Shown here: piece by piece, positions 36,977 to 45,536 of the stretch
Layout of the letters: the number at the start of each line of letters is the position of its first letter
Numbering within the stretch: position 1 is the first letter of the stretch
Translations under genes and position numbers: made by a program
DNA from: Hymenobacter glacialis
GTDB taxonomy: Bacteria; Bacteroidota; Bacteroidia; Cytophagales; Hymenobacteraceae
DNA length: 64,000 bases
NCBI RefSeq assembly: GCF_001816165.1
Contig: NZ_MDZC01000028.1
Location: 1 to 64,000, forward strand
Direction of reading: 5' to 3'
Notes under the pieces: model-generated
The model's input: only the letters and a program-made list of their open reading frames with translations
Databases searched by the model: none
Told to the model about the DNA's origin: nothing

Positions 36977-38299
36977 ATGAACCACTTATCCCCCCATTGC
37001 ATGCGCCAACTGCTACTTCTATTGCTTGTCTTGCTGTTCGCCACATGCCCTTCCTGGGTAAGTGCCCAGGTGAAGGCCCTTCGCTTCGGCCAGGTGATTG
37101 ACGGCCGGGGCCGGGTCATTCCCAACGCCGTGATTTTGGTTAAGACCGACCGCATCGTGGCCGTGGGCCCGGAGAAAGACGTGATTGTCCCGGCCACTGC
37201 CGAAATCCTGGACCTGCGGGCGTACACGGCCATCCCCGGGCTCATTGACGCGCACACTCATATGACTTTTTATTGGGATAAAGCGCCCGGTACCACCCCA
37301 TGGCAACAACTGGGCACGCTGGGGCCGGCCGTAACGGTGTTTCTGGCCCAGGAAAACGCTCGAAAAACGCTGGAAACCGGCGTCACCACCGTTCGCGACC
37401 TGGGTTCCTCGGACAACATGGACCTGGCCATGCGCGCGCTCATAAACCGGGGTGCCATGCACGGGCCGCGCATGTTTGTGGCCGGCAACGGCCTGCACAT
37501 CAGCAGCTCGCCCTACAAAGTGGGGGCCGTGCCCGACCCCGGGCAATGCGACGGCGTGGCCGAGGTGCAGCGCGTGGCCCGGCAGCAGCTGGCGGCTGGC
37601 GCCGACTGGATTAAAATGTACGGCTCGACCGGCAGCGACCAGGATGTGACCGGGTTTCAGACCTTTGGCTATGAGGAGATGAAAGCCGCCGCCGACGTGG
37701 CGCACCGCACCGGCAAGCGCATCGCCATCCATTCCTACGGCCCCGACGGCGCCCGCGACGCGGTGCGGGCCGGCACCAATACCGTGGAGCACGCCATTGA
37801 CCTGGACGACGCCACGCTGGCCGCCATGGCCCGGCAAGGCACCATTTACGTGCCCACCGTGGAGCACAACCGCTACTACATCGCCCACCGGGCCGAATAC
37901 GGCTACGATTCGACCATAGTGGCCGGCCTGAACCAATACGTGGCCAAAAACTTTGAGACACTAAAGCGGGCCGTCAAGGCCCGGGTGAAAATTGCCATGG
38001 GCTCGGATGCCGTGTTTACGGGCTTTGGCGAGAATACCCGCGAACTGGCCTGGTTCGTCAAAGCCGGCATGAGCCCGGCGCAGGCCCTGCGCACGGCCAC
38101 GGTGACCGGGGCCGAAATGCTGGGCATGGAGGGGTCCTTGGGTGCCCTCTTGCCCGGCTATTACGCCGACATCGTAGCCGTCGAAGGCGACCCGCTCAAG
38201 GATATAAACGTGGTCATCGACCACGTGAAATGGGTGATGAAAGCCGGTCAGGTGGAAGTGAATCACACGACGCCAGCAACTCCTGCCACCCAGCGGTGA
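36977..38299 (+). CDS. Exported amidohydrolase (metallo-dependent hydrolase)
   Basis: 440 residues from ATG 36977; ATG 37001 (MRQLLLLLLVLLFATCPSWVSAQ) would give a more compact signal peptide. The amidohydrolase TIM barrel shows the first metal motif IDAHTHMTFY near 94, the lysine segment GADWIKMYGSTGSD near 210, HRTGKRIAIHSYG (third metal His) near 250, ANTVEHA-type GTNTVEHAIDL, and the final Asp in KIAMGSDAVFTGFG near 345. Related to Xaa-Pro dipeptidase/imidazolonepropionase-like hydrolases. The substrate is unknown; peptide-like amides fit the neighbourhood. It closes the run of peptidases. Confidence 0.9.
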   Translation: MNHLSPHCMRQLLLLLLVLLFATCPSWVSAQVKALRFGQVIDGRGRVIPNAVILVKTDRIVAVGPEKDVIVPATAEILDLRAYTAIPGLIDAHTHMTFYWDKAPGTTPWQQLGTLGPAVTVFLAQENARKTLETGVTTVRDLGSSDNMDLAMRALINRGAMHGPRMFVAGNGLHISSSPYKVGAVPDPGQCDGVAEVQRVARQQLAAGADWIKMYGSTGSDQDVTGFQTFGYEEMKAAADVAHRTGKRIAIHSYGPDGARDAVRAGTNTVEHAIDLDDATLAAMARQGTIYVPTVEHNRYYIAHRAEYGYDSTIVAGLNQYVAKNFETLKRAVKARVKIAMGSDAVFTGFGENTRELAWFVKAGMSPAQALRTATVTGAEMLGMEGSLGALLPGYYADIVAVEGDPLKDINVVIDHVKWVMKAGQVEVNHTTPATPATQR

Positions 38300-38678
38300 A
38301 GCAGCCCAAGTGGGGCTGACCCCACGTTCTAACCAGCTGCTTGGTTGCTTACCAAACAAAAGGCGTGCTACGGCTGGTGAGCAGTGACACGAGCCTGAAC
38401 CAGCCCCAGTCAACGACGATTTATCGAAGACCATGTGAACCCGTATCAAAGGTTTATGCGTCGAAAAACACTATAAGTCGCTCAAGAAATCGCCGCCTAA
38501 CATCAGCTGCTAATTGGTAATCAAAAATGGAGGCTTTCGCAATGTGCGGCTGGCGCATACCATCAGCTGCTAATTGAGCATGTGACGATTGGCCTAATGC
38601 GAGCTGGCAACGTATACGCGAAAACAGGCTTGGATTGCCCTCTTTGCATTCTTAATTTCCAATTACTACTTAAAAACA
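38300..38678. other. Intergenic region with a degenerate 60-bp direct repeat
   Basis: No gene seen. It holds two units of about 60 bp at 38501-38560 and 38561-38617 (separate entry). The first 200 bp show nothing recognisable. Confidence 0.6.
38501..38617. repeat. Two degenerate 60-bp direct repeats
   Basis: Both units begin with CATCAGCTGCTAATTG (exact 16-bp match at 38501 and 38561), contain AATGTGCGGCTGGC versus AATGCGAGCTGGC, and end in GCATAC versus GTATAC. The unit lengths are 60 and 57 bp. Confidence 0.65.
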
Positions 38679-39260
38679 GTGGCCGACACTCATCAATCTG
38701 AACAACCGGCCGCCACTGGCTCGGGGCCGTGGCTGGAGCGGCGCTACTACATCGACGTGGCTCGGCCGCGCCGCACGCCGGCTCAGCTTATGGGCGAAGT
38801 CCAGGCTGATGTGGCCCACTTTGCCCCCGAGCTGCTGGCCAACTTCAAGAAAAAGGAAGGCAGCGAAAACGGCTTGCGCGTGGGCGAGGAATTCGAAATT
38901 GCCATCCTTGGCCCCTGGAACGGGTGTGTGCGCGTGACCGAAGTTGGTACCACGTCCTTTGAGTTCATCACCCTCGAGGGCCACCCCGAGGCGGGCCGCA
39001 TTCATTTCGAAGCGCACTACCTGGACGAATCGCCCGACGTGCTGCGCTTTGAAATCCGCTCGCGGGCCCGCTCCCGCGATGGGCTGGTGGCTTTTGCTTA
39101 CAACACCACCGGCATTGGCAAGCGCGTGCAGGAGGCCACCTGGGTCGAGTTCTGTCGGCGCGTGGCGGCGGCCAGCGGCGGCCAGGCCTTGGGCGAGGTA
39201 GTAGTAGAAACCAGCACCCAAGACGAAAGGGGCACCTGTGACTTCGAGCGCCATGCATAG
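38679..39260 (+). CDS. DUF1990-like protein (first of an overlapping pair)
   Basis: 193 residues from a GTG at 38679. YYIDVARPRRTPAQLMGEVQADV at the N-terminus is followed by EEFEIAILGPWNGCVRVTEV, TSFEFITLEGHPEAGRIHFEA and LRFEIRSRARSRDGLVAFAYNTTGIGKRVQEATWVEFC, which fits DUF1990, a small START/SRPBCC-like fold found in bacteria and plants with no proven function. No signal peptide. Its stop overlaps the next gene, also DUF1990-type, so the two are likely made together and may form a complex (inference). Confidence 0.75.
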   Translation: MADTHQSEQPAATGSGPWLERRYYIDVARPRRTPAQLMGEVQADVAHFAPELLANFKKKEGSENGLRVGEEFEIAILGPWNGCVRVTEVGTTSFEFITLEGHPEAGRIHFEAHYLDESPDVLRFEIRSRARSRDGLVAFAYNTTGIGKRVQEATWVEFCRRVAAASGGQALGEVVVETSTQDERGTCDFERHA

Positions 39261-39963
39261 CCCTACCGGGCACGGCCCGGCCGGGAAGGGCCCTGCCAGG
39301 CCGCCGCTATGGGAGCAGCAGCGCGCCCGCCTCGAGGCCTACGCCAACACCGAAGTCAACTACGATTTTAGCCGCCAAAGCGAGTACACCACCGCCACCG
39401 GCTGGCGCCTCGACGACTACGAAACCGACCTGCCCGCCGAAGCGCCTGGCCCGCCCGCTGCGGCCGGCTCCTTCGCGGCGGCGCAGGATGTGCTGCGGCG
39501 CTACGCCTTCCCACCGCCTGACCTCATTACCGGCATTTTTGTGCCCGACGGCCCACTCGAAAAGCGCGTCATGGTGCTGCGGGCGCAGTTTCTGTTCTTT
39601 AAGTTTTACTTCGGCGTGCGGGTGAGCGGCGTGACCGATGAGGCCGCTCGCGACACGCCCGATGGGCCCGAGCGGGTGTGGGGCTACGGCTACCGCACCC
39701 TCGAAGGCCACTTCGAGCGCGGGCAGATTGACTTCACCATCCACAAAAACCTGGACACCGGCACGGTGCAGTTTCGCATCCACGCCGTGTCGCAGTCCGG
39801 CCAGATTCGTAATCCCTTTTACTGGATTGGTTTCAAGCTGTTTGGGCGAATGCTCCAACGCAAGTTTGCCCGCGAGTCATTGAAGCGCATGCAGACCCTG
39901 GTAGATGCCGCGCTGGCGCAAGAGAAGCTGCCTGCGCTGCCTGCTGCCGTCACAAGTGCCTGA
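39238..39963 (+). CDS. DUF1990 family protein (second of an overlapping pair)
   Basis: 241 residues from GTG 39238; ATG 39253 is an alternative, and both overlap the upstream gene. The N-terminal NYDFSRQSEYTTATGWRLDDYETDL is followed by the DUF1990-like core LEKRVMVLRAQFLFFKFYFGVRVSG, VWGYGYRTLEGHFERGQIDFTIHKN and FRIHAVSQSGQIRNPFYWIGFKLFGRMLQRKFARESLKRM. Function unknown. Together with the upstream gene it forms a two-gene unit; there is no obvious promoter between them. Confidence 0.78.
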   Translation: MTSSAMHSPTGHGPAGKGPARPPLWEQQRARLEAYANTEVNYDFSRQSEYTTATGWRLDDYETDLPAEAPGPPAAAGSFAAAQDVLRRYAFPPPDLITGIFVPDGPLEKRVMVLRAQFLFFKFYFGVRVSGVTDEAARDTPDGPERVWGYGYRTLEGHFERGQIDFTIHKNLDTGTVQFRIHAVSQSGQIRNPFYWIGFKLFGRMLQRKFARESLKRMQTLVDAALAQEKLPALPAAVTSA

Positions 39964-39971
39964 AAGGGTGA

Positions 39972-40277
39972 CTAATGGAAGAGACGGCGGTCGGCCCAGA
40001 ACGTGCCGAACGGTAACACCGACGCCACCAGGGCCAGCGCCGCCTTCCCCAACGACCACCGGTACTGAATGGCCACCTGAATGACCAGCAGCACGTATAC
40101 CACAAACAGCACGCCGTGCGCCATGCCCACGTAGCGCACCGCCGTGGGCTGCCCCGCCAAATACTTCAGGGGCATGGCAATGCCCAGCAGCACCAACAAC
40201 GAAACGCCCTCCAGAAAACCAATCAGCCGCAGGCGGCCCAACGACGTAAGCAATAAAGTACCGGGGGTAAGGGACAT
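39972..40277 (-). CDS. DUF3817 small integral membrane protein
   Basis: 101 residues from ATG 40277 (MSLTPGTLLLT); the start is supported by a TACCTTTG element 25 bp upstream. Three membrane helices: RLRLIGFLEGVSLLVLLGIAMPLKY, RYVGMAHGVLFVVYVLLVIQVAI and KAALALVASVLPFGTFWADRRLF. LEGxSxLxLxxxAMPLKYxxG and the HGxLFxxY motif are diagnostic of DUF3817, whose function is unknown. Convergent with the DUF1990 pair, stop codons 9 bp apart. Confidence 0.9.
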   Translation of the reverse strand: MSLTPGTLLLTSLGRLRLIGFLEGVSLLVLLGIAMPLKYLAGQPTAVRYVGMAHGVLFVVYVLLVIQVAIQYRWSLGKAALALVASVLPFGTFWADRRLFH

Positions 40278-40301
40278 GGAGCAGGGTGTAGAATACGGCT
40301 G

Positions 40302-40309
40302 CAAAGGTA
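40302..40309 (-). promoter_or_regulatory. -7 element for the DUF3817 gene
   Basis: The minus strand reads TACCTTTG (TAnnTTTG), 25 bp upstream of ATG 40277. Confidence 0.5.
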
Positions 40310-40456
40310 CCCCACGCTTTCCGGCCCTCCTCCCGCAAACCTTCGCCAACCGGCGCGGTTAGCCCACTCCCGGCCTTCGGATTTTCAACCGCTGAGCCAA
40401 CAGCACCGCGGTGGTGCTAACTCACAACTCATAATTCAACACTCATAACTCCCAAA

Positions 40457-41503
40457 ATGCTTCCTACTAAAGCTTACGCGGCTCCGGCCCCCAGCGTGCC
40501 CCTGGCGCCTTTCGATTTTGAGCGCCGCGACGTTGGCGCGCACGATGTTCTCATTGACATTCAATTCTGTGGCGTTTGCCACTCCGACCTGCACCAGATT
40601 CGCGACGAGTGGGGTGCGGGTATTTTCCCTATGGTGCCCGGCCACGAAATTGTGGGCCGCGTGACCCAGGTAGGCGCCCAGGTGAAAAACTTTAAAGTGG
40701 GCGACCTGGCCGGCGTGGGCTGCATGGTGGACTCCTGCCGCACCTGCCCCAGCTGCCAGGAAGGCCTGGAGCAGTACTGCGAAACCGGTATGGTGGGCAC
40801 CTACGCCGGCACCGAAAAGGAAACCGGCCGCCCCACCTACGGCGGCTACTCCAGCCAGATTGTGGTAGACGAGAAGTACACCCTTCGGGTATCGGAGAAG
40901 CTGGATTTGGCCCGCGTGGCGCCGCTGCTCTGCGCCGGCATCACCACCTACTCGCCCCTGCGGCAGTGGAACGTGGGCGCCGGCCACCGCGTGGGCGTGA
41001 TGGGCCTGGGCGGCCTGGGCCACATGGCTGTGAAGCTGGCCGCCGCCATGGGTGCCGAAGTCACGGTGCTCAGCACCTCGCCCGGTAAGGAAGCCGATGC
41101 CAAAGGGCTGGGTGCCCACAAGTTTGTGGTAACCAAAGACCAGGCGCAGCTGAAGTCGGTGAATAACTACTTCGACTTCATCATCAACACCGTGTCGGCT
41201 CCACTCGACCTGGCTTCCTACCTGAACCTGCTACGTCGCGACGGCACCATGATTTTGCTGGGCGTGCCGCCTGAAGCCCCGCAGGTCCACGCCTTCAATT
41301 TGATTGGGAAGCGCCGCCGCATCGCCGGCTCGCTCATCGGCGGCATTGCCGAAACCCAGGAAATGCTGGACTTCTGCGCCGAGCACAACATCATGTCCGA
41401 CATCGAGCTGATTGACATCAAGGACATCAACGAAGCCTACGAGCGCATGCTGAAAGGCGACGTGAAGTACCGCTTCGTGATTGACCTGGCCACGCTGAAA
41501 TAA
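40457..41503 (+). CDS. Zinc-dependent NAD(P) alcohol/aldehyde dehydrogenase (YahK-like)
   Basis: 348 residues, cinnamyl-alcohol-dehydrogenase branch of the medium-chain family. Catalytic zinc ligands: Cys in CGVCHSDLH (near 38-41), HE in GHEIVGRV (near 62), Cys in PLLCAGITTY (near 158). Structural zinc ligands in CMVDSCRTCPSCQEGLEQYC (near 94-112). The Rossmann motif GLGGLGHMA is near 179. It reduces a broad set of aldehydes using NADPH in its relatives. Monocistronic; a type A palindromic repeat follows the stop. The upstream 30 bp carry short ACTCATAA repeats. Confidence 0.93.
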   Translation: MLPTKAYAAPAPSVPLAPFDFERRDVGAHDVLIDIQFCGVCHSDLHQIRDEWGAGIFPMVPGHEIVGRVTQVGAQVKNFKVGDLAGVGCMVDSCRTCPSCQEGLEQYCETGMVGTYAGTEKETGRPTYGGYSSQIVVDEKYTLRVSEKLDLARVAPLLCAGITTYSPLRQWNVGAGHRVGVMGLGGLGHMAVKLAAAMGAEVTVLSTSPGKEADAKGLGAHKFVVTKDQAQLKSVNNYFDFIINTVSAPLDLASYLNLLRRDGTMILLGVPPEAPQVHAFNLIGKRRRIAGSLIGGIAETQEMLDFCAEHNIMSDIELIDIKDINEAYERMLKGDVKYRFVIDLATLK

Positions 41504-41546
41504 GCTCTGGCTGACTTTCAGCTATTGAAGCTGTATAGCAAGCAAA

Positions 41547-41645
41547 AAGCCCGTCATGCTGAACTTGTCGAAGCATCTCTACCGCTTCGTATGAGACGGC
41601 AACGAAGCGGTAGAGATGCTTCGACAAGCTCAGCATGACGGGCTT
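41547..41645. repeat. Dispersed palindromic repeat, type A (best-preserved copy)
   Basis: A 44-bp stem with one mismatch (AAGCCCGTCATGCTGAACTT, GTCGAAGCATCTCTACCGCT, TCGT) around an 11-nt loop. Lies between the convergent alcohol dehydrogenase and exonuclease genes. Confidence 0.9.
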
Positions 41646-41666
41646 ATAAGCTCCGAACAACTAATA

Positions 41667-41702
41667 AAAAAGGCCCTGCACATCACTGCGTAGGGCCTTT
41701 TT
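41667..41702 (-). terminator. Terminator for the 3'-5' exonuclease gene
   Basis: An 11-bp stem AAAAAGGCCCT with a 14-nt loop; on the minus strand it is followed by T residues. It lies 32 bp past the stop at 41734. Confidence 0.8.
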
Positions 41703-41733
41703 GTTTGTGCTGGCGTGGGAATTGCGCGCCGGG

Positions 41734-42555
41734 CTACACCGCCGCAATGCGCATGGCAGGCACGGCGGGCCAGGGCGTAGCCGTTAGCTGCACGGTGTCC
41801 CACAGGGATTTCTGGCCGGTGTAGTGCAGGAACACGCGCGCCGTGGTGATGATGTCCTTTTCGCAGTACGCCACGATGCGGGCCAGGTCTTTCTTTACCC
41901 AATAGGTATGGGCTACCTGCGAGCCGTCGATGTCGTCTTTGGGCGAGGGGATGCCGAATACGCCGGCCAGCAGGGCCAGCGTGATGTGGCCTTTGTTGTC
42001 GCCGAATTTCCACAGTTCCATGGTGTCAAGCAGGTGGGGGAGGTCCCAGGGTTTGTGGCCGGCAATGTCGAGCATGGGCGGAATGTCCTGCCCGCAAATC
42101 AGCATGCGGCGGCCCAGGTAGCCGTAGTCGAACTCGCGGCCGTTGTGGGCGCAGAGGAAGTGGCCATCGGGGCCGGCCGTGTCGAGCTTGGCGTACCGGC
42201 TGGGGCCGTAGGGGGCGTAGCGCTGCAGGAAATGGCCAAACCCGCGCAGTACCTCGCACTCGTCGTCGTCGGCAAAAGACTTGGTGCGAAATTCCAGCGT
42301 GTCGTCCTTCAGCAGGCGGAAGAAGCCCACCGAGATGCACACCACCTTGCCAAACTCGGCGTAGAGGCCGCCGTTGGCAAACAACTCTTCGTGGGTTTGG
42401 CCGTCGGCCAGCTCGCGGGCGTGGCGCTTCTCGCAGAATTTTTTCCAGAGCGGCTGGTGCGTGGCCGGCAGCTCGGCGTGGGTGGCGTGGCCCGGCACGG
42501 TTTCAATATCGACAAAGAAAACGCGGGTCAGGTCGACGTGGCGGAGAATATTCAT
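41734..42555 (-). CDS. Predicted PolB-type 3'-5' exonuclease
   Basis: 273 residues from ATG 42555. DEDD-type exonuclease fold related to the proofreading domain of PolB: Exo I FFVDIETVPGHA (DxE near 15), Exo II LCAHNGREFDYGYLGRRML (His-Asn and Asp near 150), and Exo III in VAYCEKDIITTARVFLHY (Asp near 240). No polymerase domain, so it stands alone, as is common in Bacteroidota. It likely trims 3' ends in DNA repair; substrate not known. Strong terminator downstream. Divergent from the TonB-type gene at 42.9 kb. Confidence 0.9.
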   Translation of the reverse strand: MNILRHVDLTRVFFVDIETVPGHATHAELPATHQPLWKKFCEKRHARELADGQTHEELFANGGLYAEFGKVVCISVGFFRLLKDDTLEFRTKSFADDDECEVLRGFGHFLQRYAPYGPSRYAKLDTAGPDGHFLCAHNGREFDYGYLGRRMLICGQDIPPMLDIAGHKPWDLPHLLDTMELWKFGDNKGHITLALLAGVFGIPSPKDDIDGSQVAHTYWVKKDLARIVAYCEKDIITTARVFLHYTGQKSLWDTVQLTATPWPAVPAMRIAAV

Positions 42556-42937
42556 GGGTAGCAACAAAGAAGAACCGCTATGAAGGTAGTGCCCGCCGTG
42601 CTCGCCTGCCAAATTTTGCCGGGTAAACCTCTGTCGAATTGAGCCAAGACCTTTCCTTTGAGGCACAGCCCAAATTTATAGGTTGGGCCACCTCGACGCA
42701 CAAACCAGGGCAGTAAGCTGGCGGCGGGGGCAGTCGTTTGCCCCAGCACATCGGTAATCGCAAACTGAGCAATAATAGGCCGCCTTGTTTCGATATATAG
42801 CTGCAGGTGCATAGCTAAGGTCGACTTTCGCTAGCCAGCTACAATGTAGCGGGTGTGCCATGCAACGACGAATGGCTTTTGTGTCTCCTTCCAACACTTT
42901 TTCTTCTTCCAAACACCTTTCCTACCTGCTTCTGCAA
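42556..42937. other. Intergenic region between divergent exonuclease and TonB-type genes
   Basis: No convincing gene, repeat or TAnnTTTG element seen in this 382-bp gap. Confidence 0.5.
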
Positions 42938-45421
42938 ATGACTTACTTCTACCGCTTGCTACTGGCGCTACTGCTGGCCGCGCCTGTTTTCACGGCTCCG
43001 GTTTGGGCGCAACAGCCGGCCCTGCCGGCCGCACCGCCCGCCGGCACCGGCTCCATCACGGGCGTGGTGCTCGACTCGCTGAACCGCCAGCCGGTGCCCT
43101 ACGCCACGGTAGTGCTGCTGCCGCCCGCGCCCAACGATAAGGCCATCACCGGCATTGCGGCCGACGACAACGGCCGGTTCACCTTCACCAAGCTGGTGGC
43201 GGGGCCGGCGCGGCTGCGCGTGAGCTACGTGGGCTACGGCACCCAGACGCGGGCCGTCACCATCACGGCCGGGGCCACCGATGCGGGCACGTTCCGGCTG
43301 CCCACGGCTGGCACGGCGCTGGCCGAGGCGGTGGTCATTGGCACCAAGCCGGTGGTGGAAGTGCGGCCTGACCGCATTGTGTACAACGCCGAACAGGACG
43401 TGACCAACACCGGCGGCACTGCCGCCGACGTGCTGCGCAAGGCCCCACTGCTGGCCGTGGACGGCGAAGGCAACGTGAAAATGCGCGGCTCCGGCAACTT
43501 CCGGGTGCTGGTGAACAACAAGCCCTCGCCCACGATGGCCGCCAACCTGGCCGACGCCCTGAAAAGCATCCCGGCCGACCAGATTAAGAGCGTCGAAATC
43601 ATTACCACGCCACCGGCCAAGTACGATGGCGAGGGCACGGCCGGCATCATCAACATCGTGCTGAAAAAAGGGGTGGACCGCGGCGTGAACGGCCGCCTGG
43701 GGGCGTCGGGTGGCAACCGGGGCGCTAATACCAACGCGTCGCTCAACTTTAAGAAGGGCAAATTCGGCTTCACCTCAGCGGCCAGCGTGGGCCGGTGGTT
43801 CGGGCCCAACGAGTTTGAGCGTGAACGCAACGGCCTGCTGGACGCCTCCACGCTTACCCAGAGCAGCGCGGGCCGCAACAATGGTGGCTACTACTACGGC
43901 AGCCTGGGCCTGGACTACGATGTGAGCGAGCGCCAAAGCGTTTCGCTGGCCGGCTCGCTGAACGGCTACGGCGGCGAAAGCAGCAACGGCCTGCTGAGCC
44001 GTTTCACGACGCCCAATGCCACGCAGAACAGCCTGTTCTTCCGCGACACCGACAACTTGTTCAGCGGCCTCAATGCCGAGGTGACGGGCACCTACACCCA
44101 GACCTTTGCCCAGGCCCGCCGCGAGTGGAGCGTGCTGGGCCAGTACTCGCGCAACGACAACACCTTCGGCTACAATTACGACGAGTTCCGCAACTCGGCA
44201 GTGGCGCTGGAACGCCCGCTGGCCGACTACCGCGAGCGCAGCCGCGGTCGCACGCCCGGCTCGGAATACACATTCCAGACCGATTTTGTGCAGCCGTTCG
44301 GCGAGAAGCAGACCCTGGAAACCGGATTGAAAGCCATTTTTCGGCGCACCGGCTCGGAGGCCGACGTGGACGGCCTGCGCCGGGGCGAAACAACGGATTT
44401 TGCGCGCCTGCCCGGCCGCTCCACCGACTTCAGCTACGACCAGAACGTGCAGGCAGCCTACGCCACCTATTCCTTCGCGCCCAGCAAAAAGCTGAACCTG
44501 AGCCTGGGTAGCCGTTTGGAGCGCACCGCCCTTTCGGCCACGTTCCAGAGCACCGACCCCGGTTTCAAAGTTGATTACTACTCGCTGCTGCCCAACGGCA
44601 ACGCCCAGTACGCTTTTAGTGAATCCAACAGCCTGCGCCTGGCCTACAGCCGCCGCATCACCCGGCCCTACATCTACTACCTCAACCCTTTCCGCAACTT
44701 GGGCGACCCGCAGAACATTTCCTTCGGCAACCCCAACCTCAACCCCGAGCTGACCGATTCCTACGAGTTGAGCTTCAACACCAACGGGAAGGCGGGCTCG
44801 CTCAACGTGTCGGCCTCGGTGCGCCGCACCGGCAACGCCATTGAAAGTGTGCGCCGGGCCACGGCCACGGTGGGCGTAACGGAAGAAACCTACGCCAATG
44901 TAGCGTCCAACGCCTTTTATCAGCTCAACTTCTACGGGTCGGCCAAGCCGGCTGAGGGCTGGGACATCAGCGGCGGCCTCGATGTGCAGTACATTGTGCG
45001 CCGCAGCCCCACGCTGGGCATCGAGCGCACGGGGTTCACGGCGGGCCTGAACTTCAATACGTCGTACAAATTACCCAAGAGCTTCACAGCCCAGGCATTT
45101 GCCTACGCATCCCTGCCCAGCCCCGAGCTGCAGGGCCGGGGCGCCTCCAACCTGTACTATTCCCTGGGGGTGAAAAAGAACCTGCTGAAAGGCAAAGCCG
45201 ACCTCACGCTGAACGTCACGAACCCGTTCAACGCCTACTGGGCTTATCGGAGCACGGTCAATACGCCTTCGTTCAGCGAGCAGCAGGAGTACCGGGGCTT
45301 CCAGCGGAGCATTCGCATTAGCTTCGGCTACCGCTTCGGCCAGGAGCAGCAGGGCAAGCGCCGCAAGTCCATCTCGAACGACGACGTGAAAGGCGGCGGT
45401 AGCAAGCAGGGCGGGCAGTAG
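42938..45421 (+). CDS. TonB-type outer membrane beta-barrel receptor
   Basis: 827 residues from ATG 42938; signal peptide 1-25 (APVWAQQ). Residues 38-120 form a carboxypeptidase-regulatory-like domain (GSITGVVLDSLNRQPVPYATVVLL, RLRVSYVGYGTQTRAV). A plug follows (DVLRKAPLLAVDGEGNVKMRGSGNFRVLVNNKPSP, IKSVEIITTPPAKYDGEGTAGIINIVLKK), then a large C-terminal barrel of the outer-membrane-barrel family 3 type (SLNFKKGKFGF to ISFGYRFGQEQQGKRRKS). No SusD-like partner is adjacent, so this is the SusC-independent type; the ligand is unknown. A broken protease gene follows. Confidence 0.9.
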   Translation: MTYFYRLLLALLLAAPVFTAPVWAQQPALPAAPPAGTGSITGVVLDSLNRQPVPYATVVLLPPAPNDKAITGIAADDNGRFTFTKLVAGPARLRVSYVGYGTQTRAVTITAGATDAGTFRLPTAGTALAEAVVIGTKPVVEVRPDRIVYNAEQDVTNTGGTAADVLRKAPLLAVDGEGNVKMRGSGNFRVLVNNKPSPTMAANLADALKSIPADQIKSVEIITTPPAKYDGEGTAGIINIVLKKGVDRGVNGRLGASGGNRGANTNASLNFKKGKFGFTSAASVGRWFGPNEFERERNGLLDASTLTQSSAGRNNGGYYYGSLGLDYDVSERQSVSLAGSLNGYGGESSNGLLSRFTTPNATQNSLFFRDTDNLFSGLNAEVTGTYTQTFAQARREWSVLGQYSRNDNTFGYNYDEFRNSAVALERPLADYRERSRGRTPGSEYTFQTDFVQPFGEKQTLETGLKAIFRRTGSEADVDGLRRGETTDFARLPGRSTDFSYDQNVQAAYATYSFAPSKKLNLSLGSRLERTALSATFQSTDPGFKVDYYSLLPNGNAQYAFSESNSLRLAYSRRITRPYIYYLNPFRNLGDPQNISFGNPNLNPELTDSYELSFNTNGKAGSLNVSASVRRTGNAIESVRRATATVGVTEETYANVASNAFYQLNFYGSAKPAEGWDISGGLDVQYIVRRSPTLGIERTGFTAGLNFNTSYKLPKSFTAQAFAYASLPSPELQGRGASNLYYSLGVKKNLLKGKADLTLNVTNPFNAYWAYRSTVNTPSFSEQQEYRGFQRSIRISFGYRFGQEQQGKRRKSISNDDVKGGGSKQGGQ

Positions 45422-45536
45422 CCGCTGGCAGGAGGGAGCGCGCGGGCGGGGGCCGCACCTGGGCCAGTTGGTTCGGAGTGCACGGCTCGCCATGTAATAT
45501 TGCCCGCCGCCCGCAAATTCCTGTCCTCCCAACGCC

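Noticed and set aside
40400-40456. ACTCATAA repeats before the alcohol dehydrogenase considered as operator sites.
   Set aside because: Only two or three short imperfect copies; such AT-rich leaders are common in related genomes and carry no clear signal.
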